Made by a program: the position numbers and the translations under genes
Notes under the pieces: generated by a model
The model's database searches: none
Told to the model about the DNA's origin: nothing
The model's input: the letters and a program-made list of their open reading frames with translations, nothing else
Shown here: positions 1 to 8,636 of the stretch, piece by piece
Position numbering within the stretch: position 1 is the first letter of the stretch
How the letters are laid out: each line of letters opens with the position of its first letter
NCBI GenBank assembly: GCA_028876655.1
Contig: JAGWRA010000123.1
Location: forward strand, 1-49,323
Source of the DNA: Acidobacteriota bacterium
Lineage (GTDB): Bacteria; Acidobacteriota; Vicinamibacteria; Vicinamibacterales; CAVVIG01
Direction: 5' to 3'
DNA: 49,323 nucleotides

Positions 1-158
1 CGTCATGCGGGATGCCACGGAGAGCGGCACCGCTGCCGGTCGCAAGGTCCGGAGCGTGAGCGGCGGCAACGCATGGGGGCGTCATGCGGGATGCCACGGA
101 GAGCGGCACCGCTGCCGGTCGCAAGGTCCGGAGCGTGAGCGACGGCGACGCATGGGGG
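1..158. repeat. Tandem 79-bp direct repeat (two copies)
   Basis: Copy one spans 1-79 and copy two 80-158. They begin with the same CGTCATGCGGGATGCCACGG and differ at only a few bases near the end (AGCGGCGGCAAC versus AGCGACGGCGAC). The array may continue to the left of the window. The second copy runs into a GC-rich palindrome that recurs elsewhere in the window. No coding function is apparent, and the overlapping ORFs in the track are repeat translations. Confidence 0.9.
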
Positions 159-172
159 TGGGGCCCCATGCG
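127..172 (+). repeat. Dispersed 46-bp element with GGGGCCCC palindrome, copy 1
   Basis: The element begins TCCGGAGCG and ends in CGCATGGGG-GTGGGG-CCCCATGCG, which can fold as a 9-bp hairpin. A second copy lies in the opposite orientation at 34132-34178 with about 3 mismatches in 46 bases. It sits just upstream of argG. REP-like intergenic element is the best description; its function is unknown. Confidence 0.8.
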
Positions 173-204
173 AACTGAGGAATGAGTACACAGGAGTCAT
201 CTGC

Positions 205-1428
205 ATGAACCGCATTGTCCTGGCCTACTCCGGTGGGCTCGATACTTCCGTGGCGATCCCCTGGCTGGCCGAGCAGTTCGGCGCCGAGGTGGTTGCCGTC
301 ACCATGGACCTGGGCCAGGGCAAGGAGCTCGACGCCGTGCGCGAGCGGGCGCTGGCGACGGGCGCCGTGCGGGCCCACGTGCTGGACGTCCGCGAGGAGT
401 TCGCGCGCGACTACCTCCTGCCGGCCCTGAAGGCCGACGCCATCTACGAGGACCGCTACCCGCTGGCGACGGCGCTCGGGCGGCCGCTCATCGCGCGGAA
501 GCTGGTGGAGATCGCCGAGATGGAGCAGGCGACGGCCATCGCGCACGGCTGCACGGGCAAGGGGAACGATCAGGTGCGGCTCGACGTCTCGACGCGCGCG
601 CTGAACCCGACGCTGAAGGTCATCGCGCCGGCGCGCATCTGGACGATGAACCGGCCCGACGAGATCGAGTACGCGCGCAAGCGTGGCATCCCGGTGCCGG
701 CGACGATCGACAGCCCCTACAGCACCGACTCGAACCTCTGGGGCCGCTCGATCGAGTGCGGCGTGCTGGAGGATCCCTGGAGCGAGCCGCCCGAGGAGAT
801 CTACGCGCTGACGAAGTCGCCCGCGGCCTGCCCCGACACCCCGGCGTACGTGGAGATCGACTTCGCGCAGGGGGTGCCGGTGCGGATCAACGGCGTCGAC
901 ATGCCGCTCATCGAGCTCATCGAGGCGCTCGGGTCGATCGCCGGCAGCCACGGCGTCGGCCGGATCGACATGGTGGAGAACCGGCTGGTCGGCATCAAGT
1001 CGCGCGAGATCTACGAGGCGCCGGCGGCCGTCGTCCTGCACGCCGCGCATCGCGAACTGCAGAAGCTGGTCTCGCCGCGCGACATGGACCGCCTGGCGCG
1101 CGACCTCAGCGTGCGCTACGCCGATCTCGTGTACAACGGCCTCTGGTTCACGCCGATGCGCGAGGCGCTCGACGCCTTCTTCGCGCAGGTGCAGACGCGT
1201 GTCACCGGCACGATCCGCCTGAAGCTGTTCAAGGGCGACTGCCACGTCGTCGGCCGGAAGTCGCCGATGGCGCTCTACGAGCACGCGCTGGCGACCTACG
1301 ACGCCGGCGACCTGTTCGATCACAAGGCGGCCGAGGGCTTCATCTCGCTGTTCGGCCTGCCGGTCGAGCTGTCGGCGCGGCGCGTGCCGATTGCGCGGAC
1401 GCCGGCCCCGGTCGCGCAGGAGGGCTGA
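205..1428 (+). CDS. argG: Argininosuccinate synthase
   Basis: This 407-residue protein ligates citrulline and aspartate with ATP to form argininosuccinate, the penultimate step of arginine synthesis. The N-terminal pyrophosphatase P-loop reads AYSGGLDTS, and the family signatures GCTGKGNDQVR and SPYSTDSNLWGRSIE are intact. Length matches the roughly 400-residue family norm. The ATG at 205 is preceded by CAGGAG with an 8-base spacer. The stop overlaps the argH start as TGATG, so the two genes are almost certainly co-transcribed and translationally coupled. No clear ArgR operator was recognised upstream, where the repeat lies. Confidence 0.97.
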   Translation: MNRIVLAYSGGLDTSVAIPWLAEQFGAEVVAVTMDLGQGKELDAVRERALATGAVRAHVLDVREEFARDYLLPALKADAIYEDRYPLATALGRPLIARKLVEIAEMEQATAIAHGCTGKGNDQVRLDVSTRALNPTLKVIAPARIWTMNRPDEIEYARKRGIPVPATIDSPYSTDSNLWGRSIECGVLEDPWSEPPEEIYALTKSPAACPDTPAYVEIDFAQGVPVRINGVDMPLIELIEALGSIAGSHGVGRIDMVENRLVGIKSREIYEAPAAVVLHAAHRELQKLVSPRDMDRLARDLSVRYADLVYNGLWFTPMREALDAFFAQVQTRVTGTIRLKLFKGDCHVVGRKSPMALYEHALATYDAGDLFDHKAAEGFISLFGLPVELSARRVPIARTPAPVAQEG

Positions 1429-2822
1429 TGGCGGCGCTCTGGTCGGGGCGGTTCGACGCGGAACCGGATCGCGCGACGTTCGAGTTCGGCGCGTCGTTCC
1501 GCTTCGACCGGCGCCTGTTCGAGGACGACGTGACGGGCAGCCTGGCCTGGGTCGAGGCGCTCGCCGCGGCCGGCGTGCTGAGCGAGGCCGAGCGGGCCGC
1601 GCTCGCCGGCGCGCTCACGGCGATCCGCGATCGCGGCCGGCAGGACCCCGCCTTCGTCGACGGGGCCGACGAGGACGTCCACACGTTCGTCGAGCGGCTC
1701 GTCGTCGAGATGGTCGGCGAGGCCGGGAAGCGCCTGCACACGGGCCGCTCGCGCAACGAGCAGGTGTCGCTCGACCTCCGGCTGTACCTGCGGCGGCGGA
1801 TCCCGGCGCTGCGTGCCGCGCTCGTCCGGCTGGCGGCGGCGCTGGCCGACCAGGCGGATCGCGCCGGCGGCGCGCTGATGCCCTCCTACACCCACCTGCG
1901 GCCGGCGCAGCCGATCCTGGTGGCCCACTTCTTCCTCGCCCACGCGGCCGCGCTGCGGCGCGACGACGAGCGGCTGGCCGCGGCCGCGCGCGAAGCCGAC
2001 GCCCTGCCGCTCGGGTCGGGGGCCGTGGCCGGCACCCGCTACGCCATCGACGTCGAGGCGCTGGCGGCGCGGCTCGGCTTCTCGACGGTCGTCCTCAACA
2101 GCCTCGACGCCTCCTCCGATCGCGACTTCGTCCTGTCGTTCCTCCAGGCGGCGGCCGTCACGATGGTGCACCTGAGCCGGCTCGCCGAGGATCTGATCAT
2201 CTTCTGCAGCGACGAGTTCCATTTCTTCGAGCTGTCGGATGCCTTGAGCACCGGCAGCAGCATGATGCCGCAGAAGAAGAACCCCGATCCCCTGGAACTC
2301 GTGCGCGGGAAGGCGGGACGGGTCACCGGCCACCTCGTCGCCCTGCTCACGACCGTGAAGGGGCTGCCGAGCGGGTACGACAAGGATCTCCAGGAGGACA
2401 AGGAGGGCGTGTTCGACAGCGAGGACACGCTCGCCGGGTCGCTCGCCGCGATGACGATGGTCGTCGCGCAGCTCACGCTCGATCGCGCGCGGGCCGAGCG
2501 GGCGGCGTCGGGCCTGCTGCTGGCCACCGACGTGGCCGACTACCTGGTCGGCCGCGGCATGCCGTTCCGGCGGGCGCACGAAGTGGTCGGCGGCCTCGTC
2601 CGCCGGCTGGTCGCCGAGGGGCGATCGTTCGACAGCCTCACGCTCGACGAATGGCGGAGCGCCAGCGAACTGTTCGACGAGGACATCGCCGCGCAGATCA
2701 CGCCGGCGGCGTCGGTGCGCGGCAAGCGGACGCCGCAGTCGACGGCGCCCGAGGCGGTGGCGGCGGCACGCGCCGGGCTGCGCGAGTGGATCGCGGCGAG
2801 GCGGGACGAGCCCGGGGACTGA
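1428..2822 (+). CDS. argH: Argininosuccinate lyase
   Basis: It cleaves argininosuccinate to arginine and fumarate. The 464-residue protein starts MAALWSGRF at the ATG overlapping the argG stop; the ORF track's longer 756..2822 version only reads through argG in another frame. Fumarase/aspartase superfamily features are present: HTGRSRNEQ near the N-terminus, TYTHLRPAQP-type text (SYTHLRPAQP here), and the flexible catalytic loop signature GSSMMPQKKNPD with its serine. Length is normal. Together with argG it forms a two-gene arginine operon. Confidence 0.97.
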   Translation: MAALWSGRFDAEPDRATFEFGASFRFDRRLFEDDVTGSLAWVEALAAAGVLSEAERAALAGALTAIRDRGRQDPAFVDGADEDVHTFVERLVVEMVGEAGKRLHTGRSRNEQVSLDLRLYLRRRIPALRAALVRLAAALADQADRAGGALMPSYTHLRPAQPILVAHFFLAHAAALRRDDERLAAAAREADALPLGSGAVAGTRYAIDVEALAARLGFSTVVLNSLDASSDRDFVLSFLQAAAVTMVHLSRLAEDLIIFCSDEFHFFELSDALSTGSSMMPQKKNPDPLELVRGKAGRVTGHLVALLTTVKGLPSGYDKDLQEDKEGVFDSEDTLAGSLAAMTMVVAQLTLDRARAERAASGLLLATDVADYLVGRGMPFRRAHEVVGGLVRRLVAEGRSFDSLTLDEWRSASELFDEDIAAQITPAASVRGKRTPQSTAPEAVAAARAGLREWIAARRDEPGD

Positions 2823-2838
2823 CGCCCCGGGATCCGTG

Positions 2839-2868
2839 TTGCACCGGTCTGCACGGCTCTGCTAAGAT
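2839..2868 (+). promoter_or_regulatory. Probable sigma-70-type promoter
   Basis: TTGCAC at 2839-2844 and TAAGAT at 2863-2868 are separated by 18 bases, in the 104-bp gap after argH. They lie about 60 bases ahead of the next ATG. Prediction by eye only. Confidence 0.45.
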
Positions 2869-2926
2869 TCCCGTACCTTCTCGACTTTCCTTCCCGCCGC
2901 GAGAGAGGCCCGTTCGGGAGTATTCG

Positions 2927-3658
2927 ATGCAACAGCGCCAGCTTCGGCTTGGTGATATCCTCGACGATTATTGTCCGCGCGAGCGCCGTGTCACGAACCA
3001 CGCCGTCGTGGCCATGGTCGGCGAGAACGTCAAGCAGACCCGCTGCACCACCTGCGAAACCGAACACGAATACCGCGGGGCGCGGGTCCCGCCGCAGCGC
3101 AAGCGCAAGGAGACGGTGGCGGCACTCGCGGCGCAGGTCGCTGCCGGCGCACCGCGCCCGGTGGTCCGGCCGGCCGCGGCGACCGTGGGCCCGGAGGAGG
3201 CGCCGGCGCTGGCGGCCGACGCAGCCGCCGAGGCGCCCGGAGACGACCGTCCGGGGGCGGTCCCGCCGGCCGCACCGCCGGAGTCCGGTGCCGCCATGGA
3301 CGCTCAGGCGGCGCTCGAAGAGGAAAGCCGGGTGCACCGCCAGCTCATTCGTGCCACCCTGCCGCGTCCCGAAGGCCAGACCCAGACCCGCCCTCTTCCC
3401 GAGTTCACCATCCGCCAGTCACCGACCGGTCCCGCAACGTTCCGTCCGTCGGGCAACGGCGGCTTCCGGCCGCAGCGCGGGGGCACACGTCCGTCCGGCG
3501 GGGCGCATGCCGGCCAGGGGCGGCATGGCGCGGGCCGTCCCGGTGGTCACGGGGCGTCGTCGGGCCGTCGCGCCGATCGCGCCCATCAGCCGGGTGGGCC
3601 GTCCCGGCACTCGCACGCCGGCCCGATGGCGCGCCAGGGCAAGAAGCGCTCGAAGTAG
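2927..3658 (+). CDS. Uncharacterised protein with Cys motif and Gly/Arg-rich tail
   Basis: I do not recognise a named family. The ATG at 2927 (MQQRQLRLGDIL) lies downstream of a plausible promoter and gives 243 residues. The first 60 residues are compact and contain YCPRERR and CTTCETEH, which could form a small zinc-ribbon-like site (Cys...CxxC). The middle is rich in Ala, Pro and Glu. The last ~80 residues are basic and low-complexity (Gly, Arg, His; for example GGFRPQRGGTR), as seen in proteins that touch RNA or ribosomes. A nucleic-acid-associated role is only an inference. The ORF track's longer frame from 1391 is an argH shadow up to this start. Confidence 0.7.
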   Translation: MQQRQLRLGDILDDYCPRERRVTNHAVVAMVGENVKQTRCTTCETEHEYRGARVPPQRKRKETVAALAAQVAAGAPRPVVRPAAATVGPEEAPALAADAAAEAPGDDRPGAVPPAAPPESGAAMDAQAALEEESRVHRQLIRATLPRPEGQTQTRPLPEFTIRQSPTGPATFRPSGNGGFRPQRGGTRPSGGAHAGQGRHGAGRPGGHGASSGRRADRAHQPGGPSRHSHAGPMARQGKKRSK

Positions 3659-3712
3659 CGCACCACGGGCTCCCGTTCCGTCCCGCAGACTCCGTCGACT
3701 CCATCGAGCACG

Positions 3713-4489
3713 ATGATGACTGATCTCGCAGGCAAACACGGCCTCGTCGTCGGCGTGGCCAACAAGCGATCCCTCTCGTGGGCCATCGCCCAGGCGGCGG
3801 GTCAGGCCGGAGCCCGCCTGGCCGTCACCTATCAGGGCGAACGGCTCGAGGAGAACGTCCGCAAGCTCGCCGACCAGCTCCAGTCCCCGCTGGTGCTGCC
3901 GTGCGACGTCACCGACGATGCGCAGATCGCCGCCGTGTTCGAGGCGATCGATCGCGAGTTCGGCGGCCTCGACTTCGTCGTCCACGGGGCCGCGTTCGCG
4001 CCGCAGGGCGAACTGCTGAATCCGTTCGTCGAGACGTCGCGCGAGGGGTTCCGGACGGCGCTCGAGGTGAGCGCGTACTCCCTGATCGCGCTGGCGCGGC
4101 AGGCGCGTCCCCTGATGGAGCGCCGTGGCGGCGGGAGCATCGTGACGCTGACCTATCTGGGCAGCATCCGCGTCCTGCCGAACTACAACGTGATGGGGGT
4201 GGCGAAGGCGGCGCTGGAGGCGGGGGTCCGGTATCTGGCGAGCGATCTCGGCCCCTCCAACATCCGCGTGAACGCGATTTCAGCGGGCCCGGTGAAGACG
4301 CTCGCCGCGGCCGGCATTCCCGGCCTGTCTGGGTTCCTGCAGGCGTATCGCGAGCGCGCGCCGCTGCGGCGGGGCATCGACGCCGCCGAAGTGGCCGACA
4401 CGGCGATGTACCTGATCGGCCCCGCCGGCCGGGGCATGACGGGTGAGGTGCTGTTTGTCGACGCCGGCTATCACGTCATGGGGGTCTGA
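3713..4489 (+). CDS. fabI: Enoyl-[acyl-carrier-protein] reductase, FabI type
   Basis: This short-chain dehydrogenase catalyses the final NAD(P)H-dependent reduction in each round of type II fatty-acid elongation. The 258 residues match FabI length. The N-terminal nucleotide-binding region reads KHGLVVGVANKRSLSWAIA, as in FabI rather than ordinary SDRs. The catalytic region reads TLTYLGSIRVLPNYNVMGVAKAA, carrying the FabI tyrosine pair and lysine (Y-x6-K). The substrate-loop text INAISAGPVKTLAA also fits. Two adjacent ATGs (3713 and 3716) are possible starts. The 3' end overlaps the likely start of the BON-domain gene. Confidence 0.95.
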   Translation: MMTDLAGKHGLVVGVANKRSLSWAIAQAAGQAGARLAVTYQGERLEENVRKLADQLQSPLVLPCDVTDDAQIAAVFEAIDREFGGLDFVVHGAAFAPQGELLNPFVETSREGFRTALEVSAYSLIALARQARPLMERRGGGSIVTLTYLGSIRVLPNYNVMGVAKAALEAGVRYLASDLGPSNIRVNAISAGPVKTLAAAGIPGLSGFLQAYRERAPLRRGIDAAEVADTAMYLIGPAGRGMTGEVLFVDAGYHVMGV

Positions 4490-4829
4490 ACGCCGCGCGC
4501 GCGCCGGCCGGCCGCTGGTGGCGCTGGCCCTGGTGGTGGCCGCCCTGGCCGCCGGCGGCTGCATGCGGCCGCCCTCGCAGGCGATCGACGACGCGACCCT
4601 GCTGGTGCGGGTGAAGACCGCGCTCCTGAACGACCCGACGATCGGCGCGATGCGGATCGAGGTCGACGTGAATCTCGGTGTCGTGCGGCTGTCGGGAGCC
4701 GTGCCGTCCGAACAGGACATCGAGCGGGCCGTCGGCCTGGCCCGCCAGGTGGCCGGCGTCCGCGACGTGCACTCGACGATCCAGATCGTGCCCGGCAGCG
4801 CTACCCCCACTCCTCCATCCGGATCCTGA
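4443..4829 (+). CDS. BON-domain (probably envelope) protein
   Basis: A hydrophobic N-terminal stretch (LVALALVVAALAAGGC) looks like a signal peptide ending at a possible but non-ideal lipobox cysteine. It is followed by one BON domain: DDATLLVRVKTALL through VRLSGAVPSEQDIERAV to VRDVHSTIQI. BON domains bind membranes or ligands in periplasmic proteins. The start is uncertain. The track uses GTG at 4443 inside fabI, while GTG 4518 would give a minimal signal peptide. The gene is converging with, and overlaps by 29 bases, the oxidoreductase on the other strand. Confidence 0.75.
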   Translation: MRCCLSTPAITSWGSERRARAGRPLVALALVVAALAAGGCMRPPSQAIDDATLLVRVKTALLNDPTIGAMRIEVDVNLGVVRLSGAVPSEQDIERAVGLARQVAGVRDVHSTIQIVPGSATPTPPSGS

Positions 4830-5505
4830 TCGGCGCGACGCCGAGCCCGGTCAGGATCGGCGGAAGCGTCTCGATCAATCCCGGCGGCCCGCACAGGAAG
4901 CAGAGCGTCTCCGGGGCGTGGACCAGCCCCGCCAGCGCCTCCCGATCGATCCGTCCGCGCGCACGCGTCCAGCCCTCCGGCATCTCGCGCGTCACCGTCT
5001 GGTGCAGCTCGATCCGGCCCCGCGCCGCCAGCGCGCGCAGTTCGTCCTCGTAGGCGAACTCCGCCGGCGTGCGCGCGCTGTACAGCAGGCTGACGTCGAG
5101 TCCCGGCTGCGTCGCGAGCACGTGCCGCAGCATCGACCGCAGGGGGGCGATGCCGGTCCCGCCGGCGATGAACAGGACGGCCCGCTCCATCGGGTGATCC
5201 GGGAACCGGAACGATCCGATCGGGCCCTCGACGTCGATGAGGCTGCCCGGGTCGACGCCGAGATGGTCCGGCAGCGTCCCGTCCTCCTCGGTCTGCACGA
5301 GCAGCTCCAGGCAGCCGGTCTGCCGCACGTCTTCCGGCGCGACGGCAATCGAGTAGGGCCGCCGCGGGCCGCCGTGGCGCCCGGCGAGCACGGCCTGGCC
5401 CGCCTGGAAGGGAAAGCGGTGGTGCGCGAGATCGATCCGGAGGATCCGGGCGCGCGGTGTGGCGGCGACGCTCTCGCGGAGCCGCAGGGTGAGCAGGTCG
5501 GGCAC
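4801..5505 (-). CDS. Ferredoxin-NADP+ reductase-like FAD/NAD(P)-binding oxidoreductase
   Basis: The 234-residue protein has the two domains of the FNR superfamily. The N-terminal FAD-binding barrel shows RPYSIAVAP and the phosphate-binding text GPIGSFRF. The NAD(P) domain shows FIAGGTGIAPLRSML and the late CGPPGLIE motif. It has no 2Fe-2S ferredoxin domain, so it would pass electrons between NAD(P)H and a separate partner that is not encoded next to it. The start is GTG at 5505. The C-terminus ends RMEEWG, without the C-terminal aromatic typical of classical plant FNRs. The substrate cannot be told from the sequence. Confidence 0.85.
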   Translation of the reverse strand: MPDLLTLRLRESVAATPRARILRIDLAHHRFPFQAGQAVLAGRHGGPRRPYSIAVAPEDVRQTGCLELLVQTEEDGTLPDHLGVDPGSLIDVEGPIGSFRFPDHPMERAVLFIAGGTGIAPLRSMLRHVLATQPGLDVSLLYSARTPAEFAYEDELRALAARGRIELHQTVTREMPEGWTRARGRIDREALAGLVHAPETLCFLCGPPGLIETLPPILTGLGVAPIRIRMEEWG

Positions 5506-5606
5506 GGATGGTCCGTTGCAGGCGGCCGGGCGGACGCCCGGCGGAGCCGCTCTATCCTACAACGCGTGACGGAGGACTGTCGCGTCCGGACGGGACGCGT
5601 GGGACG

Positions 5607-8144
5607 TCAGGACAGGCCCGAGGCGGCGCGCTCCAGTTTCGGACCGGCGCCGTCGGCGGCGGGCTCGCCGATCTCCACGGCGGCTGCCGTGTCGCCGCCG
5701 GCCCCAGCCGGCCGGGAGTCGCCGGTCCGCTTGCGGCGCGCCTTGTCGCGGTACATCCGGCCGTCGGCCGTGGCGAGCAGCATCTCGTACACCTCGCCGT
5801 CGTGCGGGAAGACGGCCGCCCCGACGCTCATGCCGAGCGGCAGGCGCCGGCCGGGCCGCACGTCGAACTCCATGTCCTCGACGGCCTTCTGCAGTTCGAC
5901 CCGCTTGCGCTCGGCCTCGTCGGCGCCGCAGCCCGACAGCACGACGATGAACTCGTCGCCGGCGTAGCGCACGCAGATGTCGTAGGGCCGGATGGCGGTC
6001 CGCAGCACGCCGGCCACGGCGCGCAGCGCCCGGTCGCCGGTGTGGTGGCCGTAGGTGTCGTTGATCTCCTTGAAGTTGTCGAGGTCCATGACGAGCAGCG
6101 AGACCTCGGACTTCAGGCGCTCGGCGCGGGCGAGCTCGCGCGACAGGTGCATGAACATGAACCGCATGTTCGGCAGGCCGGTCAGCGGGTCGGTGAGCGA
6201 GTCCTCCTGCGTCTGCTCGAAGACGATCGAGTTGTAGATGACGGCGGCCGCCTGCTCGCAGATGCGGTCCAGCAGCCGGCGGTGGTCGTCGGTGTAGATG
6301 CCCGCAGTGGTGTGATAGACGGCCAGCGTGCCGATCAGCCGCTCGTTGAAGACGAGCGGGCAGACGAGCGCCGCCTGCAGCGCGGTCGCGGTCGCCGTGA
6401 CGCCCGAGGTCGCCTCGAGGTCGGCGGCCGGCCGGCCGTTCACCAGCGGCCGGCGGTTGCGGCCGACCCAGCCGACCAGCCCGTGGCCGGCCCGCACGTT
6501 GATCTGCTGGACGATGTCGGCGTCGACGCCGGTGGCGAAGCGGCACTGCAGCGCCTGCGTCTCCTCCTTGAAGAGGAACAGCGCGCAGCAGGAGAAGGGG
6601 ACGATGTTGCTCAGCTTCGACGAGATCAGCGACATCGTGTCCGAGACGCCGAGACTGCTGCCGAGCGCCTGCGCCAGCTCGTACAGGGCGTACAGTTCGC
6701 GGTGGGCCAGTGCGATGTCGTCGAAGACGTTCTTGGTCGGCGGCAGCACCGGCGGGTTCGCGTCGCCCAGGAAGCCCGCGGCCGGCCGCGCCGTGTCCGA
6801 GTGCCCGGCCTCGAGGCTCAGGCGCCGCGACGGCTCCTGCGCCGCCTCTGCCTCGGCGTTCAGCTGCGGGTAGAGCTCGATGAACTTCCGTACGAGCGTC
6901 GGATCGAGTGCGCGGCCCGCCTCCTGCCGCAACAGACCGATGGTGGCCTCGAAGGTCATCGCCTTGTGGTACGGCCGTTCCGACATGAGCGCGTCGAAGT
7001 AGTCGACCACGGCGAGGATCCGCGCGCCGAGCGGGATCTGCTCCGCGGCGAGCCCCGCGGGGTAGCCCTTGCCGTCCCACCGTTCGTGGTGGCTGAGGAT
7101 GAGCGGCGCCACCGGGTACGGGAAGGGGACGGCCCCGATGATCTCCGCCCCGACCTGCGGATGGATGCGGATCTTCTGGAACTCCTCCTGCGTGAGCGGG
7201 CCCGGCTTCGAGAGGATGTGCTCCGGCACCGCCAGCTTGCCGATGTCGTGCAGCAGGGCGGCCGTCTTCACGCCCTGGATCTCGTTCTCCGGCATCCCCA
7301 TCGCCCGCGCCAGCCCGGCCGCGTACGACTGCACCCGGCGGATGTGCGTCTGGGCGGTCTGGTCCTTCGCATCGATGGCGAGCGCGAGGGCCTCGATCGT
7401 CGCCAGGTGGAGATCGGAGATCTGGCGGACGTGCCGCTGCTCGTCCTCGACCCGCGCGAGGTAGACCTTGTAGGTCCGGTAGGTGAGATAGAGCGGGGCC
7501 ACCGCGAGCGGCGCCAGCCAGAAGGTCGACCGATCGATGACCGCCGACGCGATGGCCGCCGCGCCCGCGCCCACGAAGTAGCTCGGCGCGCTCCAGAGGA
7601 AGTTCTCGTTCCAGACCTTCAGCGGCGACTGGCGGGTGGAGAGGCCGATGGCGCTCGCGACGAGCGCCGTGTTCAGCACGAAGTAGGTCGTCGCCGCGCC
7701 GACCAGCGGCCGCGCCAGGTCGATCGACGAGCCCGCCAGGTGCCCGGGCACGCCCCCCAGCCACGCGTAGACCACGCCGGCCGCCTGCACGGTGATGACG
7801 AGCGCCGCCATGCTGAACAGCGTCCGGTACGCCGGGTTGCGATCCTTCATCCGGAAGGAGCACTGCGTCCAGGCGCTGACCGCCGCCACGAGCATCGTCT
7901 GGTCGGGCCCGAGCAGCAGCAGCGAGGCGAAGTCGACCGCATAGGACACCGACATCGTCGAGCCGCTGCGATCGAGCGGCAGATTCACCTTAAGCGCGGA
8001 GGTGAGCGACGACAGCACGAGCATCGTGAGGAAGAGCAGCGGGGCGGGGAAGGAGAGATGGAGCGAACGGATCACCAGCAGGACGGCGCCGAGCGTGATG
8101 CCGGCGGCAACGTAGATCCTGGCGGCGATCGGAAGGCTCTTCAT
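5607..8144 (-). CDS. Membrane-bound HD-GYP / GAF / GGDEF cyclic-di-GMP enzyme
   Basis: The ATG at 8144 (MKSLPIAARIY) gives 845 residues; the track start 42 codons upstream lacks support. Residues 1-230 hold several hydrophobic segments, a membrane sensor. Residues ~245-425 are an HD-GYP phosphodiesterase with LLHDIGKL and the full HHERWDGKGYP signature. Residues ~480-645 look like a GAF domain. Residues ~650-810 are a GGDEF cyclase domain with DPLTGLPN, signature AGDEF instead of GGDEF, and an RPYD inhibitory site five residues before it. Both halves therefore look potentially active, making it a candidate bifunctional c-di-GMP protein. It is monocistronic, and its start faces a long intergenic region. 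Confidence 0.93.
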   Translation of the reverse strand: MKSLPIAARIYVAAGITLGAVLLVIRSLHLSFPAPLLFLTMLVLSSLTSALKVNLPLDRSGSTMSVSYAVDFASLLLLGPDQTMLVAAVSAWTQCSFRMKDRNPAYRTLFSMAALVITVQAAGVVYAWLGGVPGHLAGSSIDLARPLVGAATTYFVLNTALVASAIGLSTRQSPLKVWNENFLWSAPSYFVGAGAAAIASAVIDRSTFWLAPLAVAPLYLTYRTYKVYLARVEDEQRHVRQISDLHLATIEALALAIDAKDQTAQTHIRRVQSYAAGLARAMGMPENEIQGVKTAALLHDIGKLAVPEHILSKPGPLTQEEFQKIRIHPQVGAEIIGAVPFPYPVAPLILSHHERWDGKGYPAGLAAEQIPLGARILAVVDYFDALMSERPYHKAMTFEATIGLLRQEAGRALDPTLVRKFIELYPQLNAEAEAAQEPSRRLSLEAGHSDTARPAAGFLGDANPPVLPPTKNVFDDIALAHRELYALYELAQALGSSLGVSDTMSLISSKLSNIVPFSCCALFLFKEETQALQCRFATGVDADIVQQINVRAGHGLVGWVGRNRRPLVNGRPAADLEATSGVTATATALQAALVCPLVFNERLIGTLAVYHTTAGIYTDDHRRLLDRICEQAAAVIYNSIVFEQTQEDSLTDPLTGLPNMRFMFMHLSRELARAERLKSEVSLLVMDLDNFKEINDTYGHHTGDRALRAVAGVLRTAIRPYDICVRYAGDEFIVVLSGCGADEAERKRVELQKAVEDMEFDVRPGRRLPLGMSVGAAVFPHDGEVYEMLLATADGRMYRDKARRKRTGDSRPAGAGGDTAAAVEIGEPAADGAGPKLERAASGLS

Positions 8145-8636
8145 GCCCTGCTGTTCGCGTCGGGAGGTGGCAGTGTCCTGTCCGGCTACCTCTCGGGAGC
8201 CGGTGAGCCCGGCGAAGCTGATTCCGATTGAACTGACATGATATGACAATGCCGGTAGCCCGGCCAGCAAAATCGTCCGTACCGTCCGGTCGCCGCCTGC
8301 CCGCCCCGCCTGGCCCCGTCCTTGTGGTTACTCCTGCAAACTACTCTCCAAATTGCAGTTATTTCACTTTTGTTATTTCCGGCCTGCGTAGCTGCCGGGC
8401 GGTCCCGGTCGGCCCTGTCGCATGACCATTATGTCATATTGAGTCATGCCGAGCGCCGCCACGGCCCGGCAAGGTTCCGTCCCGAGGGCCGGTGCCACCT
8501 GATCGACGGACCGGCTGCCCCCATTCAGCCAGCCTGTGAAAAGATGCTAAGCTACACGCAATTTGTTGGGGCTTTCCCGATCATCGCTACGAGTTCTGGA
8601 CCCTCGTCCGTTCTGCGCCTCGAGTAGGAGTCTTCC
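8145..8636. other. 492-bp divergent intergenic region with an inverted octamer pair
   Basis: No supportable gene. It separates the divergent HD-GYP and DHS-like genes and is AT-richer than its surroundings around 8320-8450. ATATGACA at 8241-8248 and its reverse complement TGTCATAT at 8432-8439 form a widely spaced inverted pair, a possible operator. GCTAAGCT near 8548 may be part of a -10 region for the rightward gene. Confidence 0.5.

Noticed and set aside
82-1323. 413-codon minus-strand ORF opposite argG
   Set aside because: A shadow frame of argG without any domain signal; its two ends fall in the tandem repeat.
5508-8231. 907-codon plus-strand ORF opposite the HD-GYP gene
   Set aside because: Low-complexity Arg/Val/Glu-rich translation typical of antisense frames in GC-rich DNA. 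The minus strand encodes a clear multi-domain enzyme.
8145-8300. c-di-GMP riboswitch ahead of the HD-GYP gene
   Set aside because: GCCGGTAGCCCGGC looked suggestive but the conserved GEMM core bases and paired helices were not found.
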